From Streptomyces sp. ICBB 8177 (lineage in GTDB: Bacteria; Actinomycetota; Actinomycetes; Streptomycetales; Streptomycetaceae): DNA of 64,000 nucleotides. The position numbers were made by a program, and so were the translations under genes. How positions within the stretch are numbered: position 1 is the stretch's first letter; each line of letters starts with the position of its first letter. Shown here one piece after another: positions 9,524 through 17,063 of this stretch. The stretch spans positions 2,199,541 through 2,263,540 of the forward strand of contig NZ_NSKH01000018.1 in NCBI RefSeq assembly GCF_003144095.1, written 5' to 3'. A model generated the notes under the pieces. It was not told where the DNA came from. It ran no database searches and saw only the letters and a program-made list of their open reading frames with translations.

Positions 9524-9543
9524 GCGTTCCGATTCTGGAACGC
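9524..9543. promoter_or_regulatory. Inverted repeat upstream of mycoredoxin
   Basis: GCGTTCC-N6-GGAACGC, perfect 7-bp arms, ending 32 bases before the mycoredoxin start. Candidate operator; the regulator is unknown. Confidence 0.5.
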
Positions 9544-9624
9544 TCAACGACCGCCGTCGATTCCCGGCCCGCCGCCCTGCACAGGGCCGGCGCGCCCCGC
9601 CCTCCACAGGCCCGGTGCGCCACG

Positions 9625-9687
9625 CTGTCCACAGGCGCCGGCACTCCGCCGGTGTTCGTACGACCATCACACACCGCCTGTGGACAA
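9625..9687. promoter_or_regulatory. 12-bp inverted repeat carrying DnaA-box-like motifs
   Basis: TGTCCACAGGCG at 9626-9637 is repeated inverted as CGCCTGTGGACA at 9675-9686. Base 9687 completes TTGTCCACA on the minus strand, an exact match to the Streptomyces DnaA-box type; CTGTCCACA at 9625-9633 differs at the first base. Two weaker CCACAGG/GCACAGG copies lie upstream (9572-9610). The site is 40 bases before the uvrD2 start. Confidence 0.55.
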
Positions 9688-9726
9688 CTTTCCCGTCCGC
9701 TCCGGCGGACCTGGCAGCATGGCGGG

Positions 9727-12084
9727 GTGACTGCACCAACGGAAGCCTCCCTGTTCGCACCCGTCCCGGACTCCCCGGACGCGGTGCTCGAAGGGCTCGA
9801 CCCGGAGCAGCGCGCCGTCGCCACCGCGCTGCACGGGCCGGTGTGCGTGCTGGCCGGAGCCGGGACCGGCAAGACCCGCGCCATCACGCACCGCATCGCC
9901 TACGGGGTGCGCGCCGGGATACTCCAGCCCGGCAGCGTGCTGGCGGTCACCTTCACCGCGCGCGCCGCGGGCGAGATGCGCGGCAGGCTCCGGCAGCTGG
10001 GCGCCGCCGGAGTGCAGGCCCGTACGTTCCACGCCGCCGCCCTGCGCCAGTTGCAGTACTTCTGGCCCCGGGTCGTCGGCGGCCCGCTGCCGCGCCTGGT
10101 CGAGCGCAAGGCGCAGCTGGTCGCGGAGGCCGCCACGCGCGGCGGCCTGCGCCTGGACAGAGGCGAGCTGCGCGACGTCACCGGCGAGATCGAATGGGCC
10201 AAGGTCACCCAGACCGTCCCCGAGGACTACGCCACCGCCGCCGCCCGGGCCGGCCGCGAGGCCCCCCGCGACCCCGCCGAGATCGCCCGCCTCTACACCA
10301 CCTACGAGCAGCTCAAGCGCGACCGCGGCGTGATCGACTTCGAGGACGTGCTGCTGCTGACCGTCGGCGTGCTGCACGAGCGGCCCGACGTCGCCGACCA
10401 GATCCGCTCCCAGTACCAGCACTTCGTCGTCGACGAGTACCAGGACGTCAGCCCCCTCCAGCAGCGGCTGCTCGACCTGTGGCTCGGCGACCGCGACACG
10501 CTGTGCGTCGTCGGCGACGCGGGCCAGACCATCTACTCCTTCACCGGAGCCACCCCCGAGTACCTGCTCGGCTTCCGCGGCCGCTACCCCGGCGCCACCG
10601 TCGTGAAGCTGGTGCGCGACTACCGCTCCACCCCGCAGGTCGTCCACCTCGCCAACGGCGTGCTGTCCCAGGCCCGCGGCCGGTCCGCCGCCCACCGCCT
10701 CGAACTGGTCTCCCAGCGCCCCCCCGGCCCCGACCCCTCCTGCACCGAGTACGCCGACGAGCCCGCCGAGGCCGAGGGCACCGCACGCCACGTGCGCCGC
10801 CTGATCGACTCCGGCGTGCGACCCAGCGAGATCGCCGTGCTCTACCGCGTCAACGCCCAGTCCGAGGTCTACGAACAGGCACTCGCCGACGCGGGCATCC
10901 CCTACCAACTGCGCGGCGCCGAGCGGTTCTTCGAACGTGTCGAGGTCCGCGAGGCCGGAGCGGCCCTGCGCGGTGCCGCCCGCTTCGGCGCCAACGACAC
11001 CCTGCTGGACGGCGCCGTCGACCTGCCCTCCCAGGTGCGCGCCGTGCTGTCCACCAAGAACTGGACCCAGCGGCCCCCCGCCGGATCCGGCGCCGCCCGC
11101 GACCGCTGGGAGTCGCTTGCCGCGCTGGTGCGGCTCGCCGAGGACTTCGCCGCCGCCCGCCCCGACGCCGGCCTCGCCGACCTGGTCGCCGAACTCGACG
11201 AGCGCGCCGCCGCCCAGCACGCGCCCACCGTCGAAGGCGTCACCCTCGCCTCCCTGCACGCCGCCAAGGGCCTGGAATGGGACGCGGTCTTCCTCGTCGG
11301 CCTCACCGAGGGCACGCTGCCGATCACCTACGCGAAGACCGAGGCACAGATCGAGGAGGAACGACGCCTGCTCTACGTGGGCGTGACGCGGGCCCGCTGC
11401 CACCTGTCGCTGTCGTGGGCGCTGTCGCGTTCCCCCGGCGGATACGGCGGCCGCCGCCCCACCCGCTTCCTGACCGGCCTGCGCGGCGGCCCCGGCGCCC
11501 GCCACGCCGCGCCGGGACCGTACGGCGCCGGCGGATCGGTCACGGGTCCCGCCGCGGCCGCGGGCCCGGGGCGGGCGGGACGCGACCGCACGGACGGCGG
11601 GGGAGGCACGGGCGGCGTGGAGCGCGTGCCGGGGGCGCGACGGCGCGGGCCGGTGCGCTGCCGGGTGTGCGGGCGCACGCTCTCGGAGGCCGGCGAGATC
11701 AAACTGATGCGCTGCGAGGACTGCCCCAGCGATCTCGACGAGGGTCTCCACACGCGGCTGCACGACTGGCGGCGGGCCCGTGCGAGCGAACTCGGCCAGC
11801 CCGCGTTCTGCGTCTTCACCGACAAGACGCTGCTGGCCATCGCCGAGGCCCGGCCCGAGGACGAGACGGAACTGGCCCGCATCGCGGGCGTCGGCGCCCG
11901 TAAGCTGCGCAGCTTCGGCCCGGACGTCCTGGCGCTGTGCGCGGGCCGCGAACTCGCGCCGGAAGACGCCTCGGAAGAGACCTCGGAAGACATCTCAGAA
12001 GAAGCGGGGGAACCAGAACTGGCCGGAACCCCGGATTCCAGCGAAAGCGCTGGTGTCCCTGTTACGGATTCGTCGAATAAATAG
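9727..12084 (+). CDS. uvrD2: UvrD2 helicase with tetracysteine-linked HRDC domain
   Basis: 785-residue SF1 3'-5' helicase. Walker A AGAGTGKTRA is near residue 43, DEYQDVSPLQ near 237, SLHAAKGLEWD near 512 and LYVGVTRAR near 548. A zinc-type tetracysteine (RCRVCGRTL ... RCEDCP, about 644-665) leads into an HRDC domain (about 672-740), the layout known for mycobacterial UvrD2. The tail is an acidic, Ser/Thr/Glu-rich stretch. GTG start at 9727; it has no strong ribosome site. The stop codon overlaps the wblC promoter's AT-rich element. Confidence 0.9.
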   Translation: MTAPTEASLFAPVPDSPDAVLEGLDPEQRAVATALHGPVCVLAGAGTGKTRAITHRIAYGVRAGILQPGSVLAVTFTARAAGEMRGRLRQLGAAGVQARTFHAAALRQLQYFWPRVVGGPLPRLVERKAQLVAEAATRGGLRLDRGELRDVTGEIEWAKVTQTVPEDYATAAARAGREAPRDPAEIARLYTTYEQLKRDRGVIDFEDVLLLTVGVLHERPDVADQIRSQYQHFVVDEYQDVSPLQQRLLDLWLGDRDTLCVVGDAGQTIYSFTGATPEYLLGFRGRYPGATVVKLVRDYRSTPQVVHLANGVLSQARGRSAAHRLELVSQRPPGPDPSCTEYADEPAEAEGTARHVRRLIDSGVRPSEIAVLYRVNAQSEVYEQALADAGIPYQLRGAERFFERVEVREAGAALRGAARFGANDTLLDGAVDLPSQVRAVLSTKNWTQRPPAGSGAARDRWESLAALVRLAEDFAAARPDAGLADLVAELDERAAAQHAPTVEGVTLASLHAAKGLEWDAVFLVGLTEGTLPITYAKTEAQIEEERRLLYVGVTRARCHLSLSWALSRSPGGYGGRRPTRFLTGLRGGPGARHAAPGPYGAGGSVTGPAAAAGPGRAGRDRTDGGGGTGGVERVPGARRRGPVRCRVCGRTLSEAGEIKLMRCEDCPSDLDEGLHTRLHDWRRARASELGQPAFCVFTDKTLLAIAEARPEDETELARIAGVGARKLRSFGPDVLALCAGRELAPEDASEETSEDISEEAGEPELAGTPDSSESAGVPVTDSSNK

Positions 12085-12115
12085 TTTGCGCGCGTCGATG
12101 GAATCCTCATAGCCT
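12075..12115 (+). promoter_or_regulatory. wblC promoter with AT-rich WhiB7-type element
   Basis: -35 TTGCGC (12086-12091), 18-base spacer, -10 TAGCCT (12110-12115). An AT-rich patch GAATAAATAG (12075-12084) abuts the -35 element, in the place where WhiB7-family proteins bind in known autoregulated promoters. It overlaps the end of uvrD2. Predicted start is near 12122, giving a leader of about 645 nt before wblC. Confidence 0.65.
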
Positions 12116-12245
12116 GCGTGAGCACGGTCGCTCGCGGCCCTTCCGGGGGCCGAGGAAGCCGTGATGTACTGGTCCGGGCACGCCCTGGACCACCCGCAAG
12201 ACCCTGTCCCCATAAGCCGCGAGACGCCGAGAGGAGGCGAGAGAC

Positions 12246-12596
12246 ATGACCAGCATCACCGAGATCACCAAACTGACCGGTTGCCCGGCCACTGGCCTCC
12301 GCCTGTCCGGCGCCTCGTCGCTGTCCCTTGCCACCGCTGTGCGCGGCACCGGTCTGTCCGGCGCCGGCCTGTTCGGCGGCGGTCGTCTCTTCGGCGGTGC
12401 CGGCGAGCGACCGGTCCAGGCACCGGCGGCGGAAGCGGCAGTACTGGCCCTCGGCTATGCGTCCGCGGCCGACGGTGCCGGATTCCCGCAGCAGGACTGG
12501 GACAGCGCCGCCAATGGCGACACGACCGCAGTGACGAAGCACCACCGCAAGATGCGGGCCTTCCGCGGGCTCGAACCCTGGAGAGATCCAGCCTGA
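12246..12596 (+). CDS. Leader ORF of wblC
   Basis: 116-residue ORF with a near-perfect ribosome site (AGGAGG, 8 bases before ATG). It lies wholly in the wblC leader and ends 24 bases before a terminator-type hairpin. No domain is recognised; the middle is Gly/Ala-rich and the C terminus is basic (KHHRKMRAFRGLEPW). Known for the family: wblC/whiB7 leaders carry upstream ORFs whose translation controls attenuation. Bases 12561-12568 near its end are complementary to the 5' arm of the terminator, so it is probably a regulatory leader, though an independent protein is possible. Confidence 0.65.
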   Translation: MTSITEITKLTGCPATGLRLSGASSLSLATAVRGTGLSGAGLFGGGRLFGGAGERPVQAPAAEAAVLALGYASAADGAGFPQQDWDSAANGDTTAVTKHHRKMRAFRGLEPWRDPA

Positions 12597-12655
12597 TCCA
12601 CCATCAGGTCGGCACCTTCAGGGCCGCGGAACCCGTGAACCGGGATCCGCGGCCC
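12561..12655 (+). promoter_or_regulatory. Candidate transcription attenuator of wblC
   Basis: The terminator stem pairs 12621-12630 (GGGCCGCGGA) with 12646-12655 (TCCGCGGCCC), followed by TTCTGTTTGT. An upstream segment TTCCGCGG (12561-12568, inside the leader ORF) is an exact 8-base complement of 12624-12631, so the two pairings compete. A ribosome near the leader stop would cover 12561-12568 and favour termination; stalling farther upstream would free it. Confidence 0.6.
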
Positions 12656-12766
12656 TTCTGTTTGTGCAGGTGAAACAGGCGAAGGGGCCTCGGAAAAGAC
12701 ACCGACCCGGTACCGACCACAACCCGGCCCACCGGCCGGACCGACAGACGAGGAAGACACCAGACC

Positions 12767-13126
12767 GTGCATTCCACCCCGCCCTCCCCGTCAGTACCGC
12801 CTTCCGAAACGATCCCCCAGCCCGCAGTGCCTCCGGAGGCCCCCTTGCTCCCCCTGACCGAGCTCGACGACGAGATCGAGCGCCTCGGCGTCCCCGTTCC
12901 CTGTCGCTCCTACGACCCCGAGGTCTTCTTCGCCGAGACCCCGGCCGACGTCGAGTACGCCAAGTCCCTGTGCCAGACCTGCCCGGTCCGCGAGGCCTGC
13001 CTCGCCGGGGCCAAGGGCCGCCGTGAGCCCTGGGGCGTGTGGGGCGGTGAGCTGTTCGTGCAGGGCGTCGTGGTGCCCCGCAAGCGGCCGCGTGGGCGTC
13101 CGCGCAAGAACGAGGTCGTGGCATGA
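12767..13126 (+). CDS. wblC: WblC/WhiB7 family redox-type transcription factor
   Basis: 119-residue WhiB-like protein. The four Fe-S cysteines are C46, C69, C72 and C78 (CQTCPVREAC), followed by the GVWGG turn and a C-terminal AT-hook RGRPRK (109-114). The AT-hook marks the WhiB7/WblC subfamily, which works with the principal sigma factor to turn on intrinsic antibiotic resistance. GTG start with GAGGAAG upstream. The stop overlaps the start of the next ORF (ATGA). Regulated by the promoter and attenuator described upstream. Confidence 0.92.
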   Translation: MHSTPPSPSVPPSETIPQPAVPPEAPLLPLTELDDEIERLGVPVPCRSYDPEVFFAETPADVEYAKSLCQTCPVREACLAGAKGRREPWGVWGGELFVQGVVVPRKRPRGRPRKNEVVA

Positions 13127-13434
13127 GGCTCCGCGCCGCCACCGGAACGATCGACAACCCGATGACGCACAACCCCCAGAAGCAGGGCCCGATGACCCCG
13201 TCCGCCTACGAGACCACCCACCGCGCCGCCACCGCGGCAACCCGCCAGAACAGGACCCGTGAGATGCAACTCTTCCCAGAAGCCCTGGCCCGCGCCCATG
13301 TGCAGGAACGGCTCTACGAGGCCGAGTCCGAACGCGCCGCCCGCCGGGTGCTCACCGCTCGCCGCCTCCAGCGACGGGCCGAGCGCGCTTCGCTCAAGGC
13401 CCGCCGGGCGCTCGCCCTCGTCGTCATGCAGTAA
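13123..13434 (+). CDS. Small basic protein coupled to wblC
   Basis: 103-residue Arg/Ala-rich protein, not recognised. Its ATG overlaps the wblC stop (ATGA), suggesting translational coupling and a shared role or regulation. From MQLFPEALARAHVQERLYEAE (split here only by eye) onward it is predicted helical with alternating Glu and Arg, while the first 45 residues look disordered. ATG at 13162 or 13264 are alternative starts. Confidence 0.6.
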   Translation: MRLRAATGTIDNPMTHNPQKQGPMTPSAYETTHRAATAATRQNRTREMQLFPEALARAHVQERLYEAESERAARRVLTARRLQRRAERASLKARRALALVVMQ

Positions 13435-13500
13435 CTCGCGCGGACGCGACGGACGCGCGTGGTGACCGCAGTCGCCACCGCGTAACGATCACATAACGTC

Positions 13501-13556
13501 CCGGCTCCCCGCAGGAGCCGGAACCCCGGGGCCGGTCCGCCACAGGACCGGCCCCG
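13501..13556 (+). terminator. Tandem hairpins after the wblC unit
   Basis: Two stems: CCGGCTCC/GGAGCCGG (13501-13521) and CGGGGCCGGTCC/GGACCGGCCCCG (13527-13556, 12 bp perfect). Likely terminates wblC-unit transcripts; there is no T-run, as is common in high-GC actinomycetes. Confidence 0.7.
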
Positions 13557-13605
13557 CGGTGCGTTGTGTCCCGTTCCGCCCGGCGTACGGAGGTATCGTC
13601 TCCAG

Positions 13606-13824
13606 GTGGATCAGAAGACTCGCAACCCCGCTTCTGAAGAACGTCCCGCCGAACCGGACGCCGCCCCGCCCACGGTGTGCGCGCGCTGCGGCACCGCGAG
13701 CGAGCGAACACCGGTCACCTGGACCTGCTCCGTCGAAGGCGGCGTCCGCCGCTACTTCTGCGACGACTGCGCCCGCGCCCACCTGCGCAGCATCGAAGGC
13801 CGCCTCGACTCCGCGTGGTGGTAG
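13606..13824 (+). CDS. Small zinc-ribbon-like protein
   Basis: 72-residue protein with two CxxC pairs (CARCG and CDDC, about residues 25 and 55), consistent with one structural zinc. No function is known to me. GTG at 13606 is preceded by GGAGG 12 bases upstream. It is convergent with the ABC1 kinase gene, 9 bases apart. Confidence 0.7.
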   Translation: MDQKTRNPASEERPAEPDAAPPTVCARCGTASERTPVTWTCSVEGGVRRYFCDDCARAHLRSIEGRLDSAWW

Positions 13825-13833
13825 CCGCGCCCC

Positions 13834-15177
13834 TCAGCCCTCGGACTCGTCCGCCGCGAAACCCGGCAGCCAGTCGAGCAGTTCGTCCCGCAACCGCACC
13901 GCGGCGTCCAGTTGGCACAGCACGCCGATCGTGCTCAGCGTCACCCGGTGGATCAGCAGGTACGACGGGGGCAGGTTCAGCTGCTTGCCCAGCTGGTACG
14001 CGGGCGAGCGCGGATCGGCCACCCGCGCCGCCTGGTTGCGCATCCAGCCGCGCCCGAAGGTGAACTCCTCCACCCCCGCCGGCTCGATGATCGGCAGCAG
14101 GTAGTCCAGCACCGCGTCCGGATCGAGGGTGATCGTCGGCCTGACGAACCCCTCCTCCCGCAGGATCGCCAGCACCGCCTCCGCGTCACCGTCCAGCGCC
14201 AGCCGCAACGACGTCCCGATCGGCAACGGCAACCCCTCCGGCAACCGGTCCACCGTCCCGAAGTCCAGCACCCCCAGCCGCCAGCCGTCCGCCGGGCCGT
14301 CGTCCACCAGCAGCCGGAAGTTCCCCGGATGCGGATCGGCGTGCAGCAAGCCGGTGCGCGCCGGACCCGCGAACAGGAAGTGCGCCAGCAACTGCCCCGC
14401 CCGGTCCCGCTCCGACTTCGTGCCCTCCGAGATCACCTCCGCCAGCGGCACCCCGTCCATCCACTCCGTCACCAGGACCTGCTCGGCCTGGTGCACCACG
14501 TCCGGCACCACCACGTCCGGATCGTCCGCGAACTCCACCGCGTGCGCGTGCTGCGCCTGCGCCTCCAACGCGTAGTCCAGCTCCTCGGAGACCCGGTCAC
14601 GCAACTCCGTGATCAGCGGCTTGATGTCCATCCCCGGAATCAACGGCCCGAACAGCCTTGCCACCCGGCCCAGTTGGGCCAAATCCGACAGCAACGCCGC
14701 GCCCGCCCCCGGGTACTGCACCTTGACCGCCACCACCCGGCCGTCGTGCCACACCGCCCGGTGCACCTGCCCGATCGAGGCCGCCGCCGCGGGCTGCTCG
14801 TCGAACTCCTCGAACAACTCCCGCCAGTCCTCGCCCAGCGCCTTCGCCAGCACCTCGTGCACCGTCCGCGCGGGCATCGGCGGCGCCGCGTCCTGCAACT
14901 TCGTCAGCGCCGCCCGGTACGGCCCGGCGACCTCCTCCGGCAGCGCCGCCTCGAAGACGGACAGCGCCTGCCCGAACTTCATCGCGCCGCCCTTGAGTTC
15001 CCCCAGCACCTTGAACAACTGCTCGGCGGTGCGCTGCTGCAACTCGCTCGCCACGACATCCGCGGGGCGCCCCCCGATCCGCTTGCCGAGCCCCAGCGTG
15101 GCCCGGCCCGCGAAGCCGAGAGGCAGCGCCGCGAGCTTGGCGGTCCGAGTCACTGCCTTGCGAGGAAGATCCGACAT
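13834..15177 (-). CDS. ABC1/AarF (UbiB-like) atypical kinase
   Basis: 447-residue ABC1-family protein. The family motif KGGAMKFGQ is near residue 63, then the Ala-rich loop AAASIGQVHRA (about 130), the ATP-binding lysine in VAVKVQYPG (about 148), catalytic HADPHPGN (about 275) and DFG in VLDFGTV (about 297). Family members regulate quinone or lipid metabolism; the substrate here is unknown. ATG at 15177 has AGAGGGG just upstream, so it is preferred over the upstream GTG at 15195. Confidence 0.87.
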   Translation of the reverse strand: MSDLPRKAVTRTAKLAALPLGFAGRATLGLGKRIGGRPADVVASELQQRTAEQLFKVLGELKGGAMKFGQALSVFEAALPEEVAGPYRAALTKLQDAAPPMPARTVHEVLAKALGEDWRELFEEFDEQPAAAASIGQVHRAVWHDGRVVAVKVQYPGAGAALLSDLAQLGRVARLFGPLIPGMDIKPLITELRDRVSEELDYALEAQAQHAHAVEFADDPDVVVPDVVHQAEQVLVTEWMDGVPLAEVISEGTKSERDRAGQLLAHFLFAGPARTGLLHADPHPGNFRLLVDDGPADGWRLGVLDFGTVDRLPEGLPLPIGTSLRLALDGDAEAVLAILREEGFVRPTITLDPDAVLDYLLPIIEPAGVEEFTFGRGWMRNQAARVADPRSPAYQLGKQLNLPPSYLLIHRVTLSTIGVLCQLDAAVRLRDELLDWLPGFAADESEG

Positions 15178-15225
15178 GCGCCCCTCTTTCGTCACACCCG
15201 TGCCGCCCGCCTCGGCGCGGGGTGG

Positions 15226-16635
15226 TCACCCGGCCATTGTCGCGCGCCTCGCCCCGCGCCCCGCACCACACCCGCAATCCGGATGCGGCGGGGCGGGGGA
15301 GAGGACGGGGGTGAGATCGGCGAGGGAGACGGTGAGGCGAACACCTACGCACGGGCCGCCTGGTGGGGGGCTCCCCACCCCCTCCCCCTCCTCCCCGCCC
15401 CCCGCTTTCGGTGTGTCCCCGGCCCCCGGCGACAAGCGCTCCGCGCGCCCGCCCGCAGCCTGCGCCGTGCCCGCGCCCGTCCGCGCCGCGCTCGCCGCGG
15501 TCGACACCGCGCCCGCCCCCGCCCACGCCACGCCCGCGCCTGCTCCCGTCGACGCCGCGCTCGCCGCGGTCGACACCGCGCCCGCCCCCGCCCACGCCAC
15601 GCCCGCGCCTGCTCCCGTCGACGCCGTGCCCGCCCCCGCCGCGCCCGCCTCCGTCATCCCTCCGCCGCCGCCATCCAGGAACGCCAGCGCGTGGGCCGCC
15701 GTCAGACCGGCCACCGCGGTCGCCAGTGCCACGTCGCAGGCCGGGACGCCGGGCGGTCGACCGGAACGCAGCTGTGCCAGGAGCCGGGGCCACGCCGGGT
15801 CCGCCCGCGCCCGGTGCAGTTCCAGGCACCCCGCGCAGCCCGTCCTGCCCGGCAGCACCAGCGGGCCGACCACCCCCGTGCTCTCGCAGACACCGGCGTA
15901 CAGATGCGGGATCCCGGCCGCCATCAACGCCTCCGCCTGCGAAGGGTCGGGCGCGTAGGCGCCGAGCCCGTCCCGCGGGGCCAGTACGACCAGGGCCAGT
16001 GGCGGTTCCGGCGCGGCGCGGGCGGTCCTGGGCCTCGGGCGCGGATCCGGCGCGGCCCTGCGCATCGCACCCCGGGCGGCCGACTCCCTGCGCTCGCCCA
16101 CCTGGGCCGCGCCGACCCCGGCAGGAGCGGCGTCCCACGGCTCGACCGTGCCGCCGTCCACCACGTCGACCGTGCCCACGCCCGCCGCCGACAGCACGGA
16201 GGCGACCGAGGCGCCCACCCGCCCGGCGCCGCGCACCTGGACGCGTATCGCCCGCCGGTCCGCCATCCGCCGCGCCGCCGCGCCCGGCTCCGGGTGCACC
16301 ACGGACAGCGACGCCAGGTCGGGACGCAGCCGCTCCAGGGTGCCGGGGCGGCGTATCACCTCGCCCAACTCGACCGCACTGTCCGCGTCGTCCAGCACAC
16401 CGCCCCGCCTCAGCTGCGCCAGCAACCGTCGCACCCGCTGCGGACCGAGTCCCAGCGCGGCGGCCTCCTGCCGGAGCAGGTCCGGCCCCCGCGTACCGTC
16501 GAGCATCCGCAGGAACCGCGCCGTCGCGTCGTCCACCGGCTCCAGCACCACGGCCCGCCCGGGATCGACGCCGAACTGCAGACTGTCCCGTGTCCGCCAG
16601 CCACGCCGCAGGGCCGGCTTGAGCAGGGGATGCAT
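15226..16635 (-). CDS. ThiF/E1-like adenylyltransferase family protein
   Basis: About 469 residues. A winged-helix-like N-terminal part is followed by a Rossmann core with RGAGRVGASV and VDVVDGGTVEPWD, as in ThiF/MoeB/E1 proteins. A zinc-type CAGC (about 268) pairs with a C-terminal CGC (HPDCGCG, about 453). Between them lies a low-complexity insert with a 23-residue tandem repeat. The motif set is degenerate relative to active E1 enzymes, so activity is unsure. ATG at 16635 has GGAGG 8 bases upstream; a longer frame runs to 16731. Confidence 0.75.
   Translation of the reverse strand: MHPLLKPALRRGWRTRDSLQFGVDPGRAVVLEPVDDATARFLRMLDGTRGPDLLRQEAAALGLGPQRVRRLLAQLRRGGVLDDADSAVELGEVIRRPGTLERLRPDLASLSVVHPEPGAAARRMADRRAIRVQVRGAGRVGASVASVLSAAGVGTVDVVDGGTVEPWDAAPAGVGAAQVGERRESAARGAMRRAAPDPRPRPRTARAAPEPPLALVVLAPRDGLGAYAPDPSQAEALMAAGIPHLYAGVCESTGVVGPLVLPGRTGCAGCLELHRARADPAWPRLLAQLRSGRPPGVPACDVALATAVAGLTAAHALAFLDGGGGGMTEAGAAGAGTASTGAGAGVAWAGAGAVSTAASAASTGAGAGVAWAGAGAVSTAASAARTGAGTAQAAGGRAERLSPGAGDTPKAGGGEEGEGVGSPPPGGPCVGVRLTVSLADLTPVLSPAPPHPDCGCGAGRGARRATMAG
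15485..15622 (-). repeat. Two exact-type 69-bp repeats in the ThiF-like gene
   Basis: Tandem units 15485-15553 and 15554-15622 encode 23-residue Gly/Ala repeats in a linker before the C-terminal CGC motif. They are nearly identical, so the duplication is recent or under gene conversion. Confidence 0.85.
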
Positions 16636-16723
16636 CCTGACCACCTCCGTCGCGAGGTCCGCTTCCGTGATCCGGTTGATCACGGGAACAGCATGCGGCG
16701 GGTAACCGATCGCGTGCGCAGAG

Positions 16724-16732
16724 TTATCCACA
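16724..16732 (+). promoter_or_regulatory. DnaA-box match TTATCCACA
   Basis: Exact match to the classic DnaA box, in an otherwise AT-poor intergenic region about 90 bases upstream of the ThiF-like gene. A single site; its role is unproven. Confidence 0.45.
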
Positions 16733-16766
16733 GGCGGCCGGGAAAGTCATCTCATCGCACCCAGTT

Positions 16767-16931
16767 CCCCGTACTGGCCCGGGCCCCGTACTGGCCCGGG
16801 CCCCGTACTGGCCCGGGCCCCGTACTGGCCCGGGCCCCGCGCCAGCCCGGGTCCCCGCACCAGTTCCTCGCACCGGACCGGTTCCCCGCACCAGTTCCTC
16901 GCACCGGACCGGTTCCCCGCACTGGCCCGGT
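16767..16931. repeat. Intergenic tandem repeats: 17-bp x5 and 31-bp x2
   Basis: CCCCGTACTGGCCCGGG occurs four times exactly (16767-16834) with a fifth diverged copy (16835-16851). Two exact 31-bp units follow (16852-16882 and 16883-16913), then a shorter variant. Each 17-mer contains the palindrome GGCCCGGGCC when joined to the next, so the block can form hairpins. Confidence 0.92.
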
Positions 16932-17063
16932 TCGGCGCGTCGCGCCGGTTCCCGCACCGGACCGGTTCCCCGCGGCGATCCCTCGCATCAATCGGCTGCC
17001 GTGGGCCCTGCCCACGCAGCCCGCGCGCCTCCCCGCCCGTATCCCCCTCTGTACCGTCGTCCC

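Larger units (their letters stand above)
16636..17063. other. Divergent intergenic region with repeats
   Basis: 428 bases between the divergent ThiF-like and YgjP-like genes. It holds a consensus DnaA box (16724-16732) and a dense tandem-repeat block (16767-16931). No gene is seen; the remainder (16932-17063) continues with degenerate CCGGTTCCCCG units and a Pro/Arg-biased stretch before ATG 17064. Confidence 0.7.
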
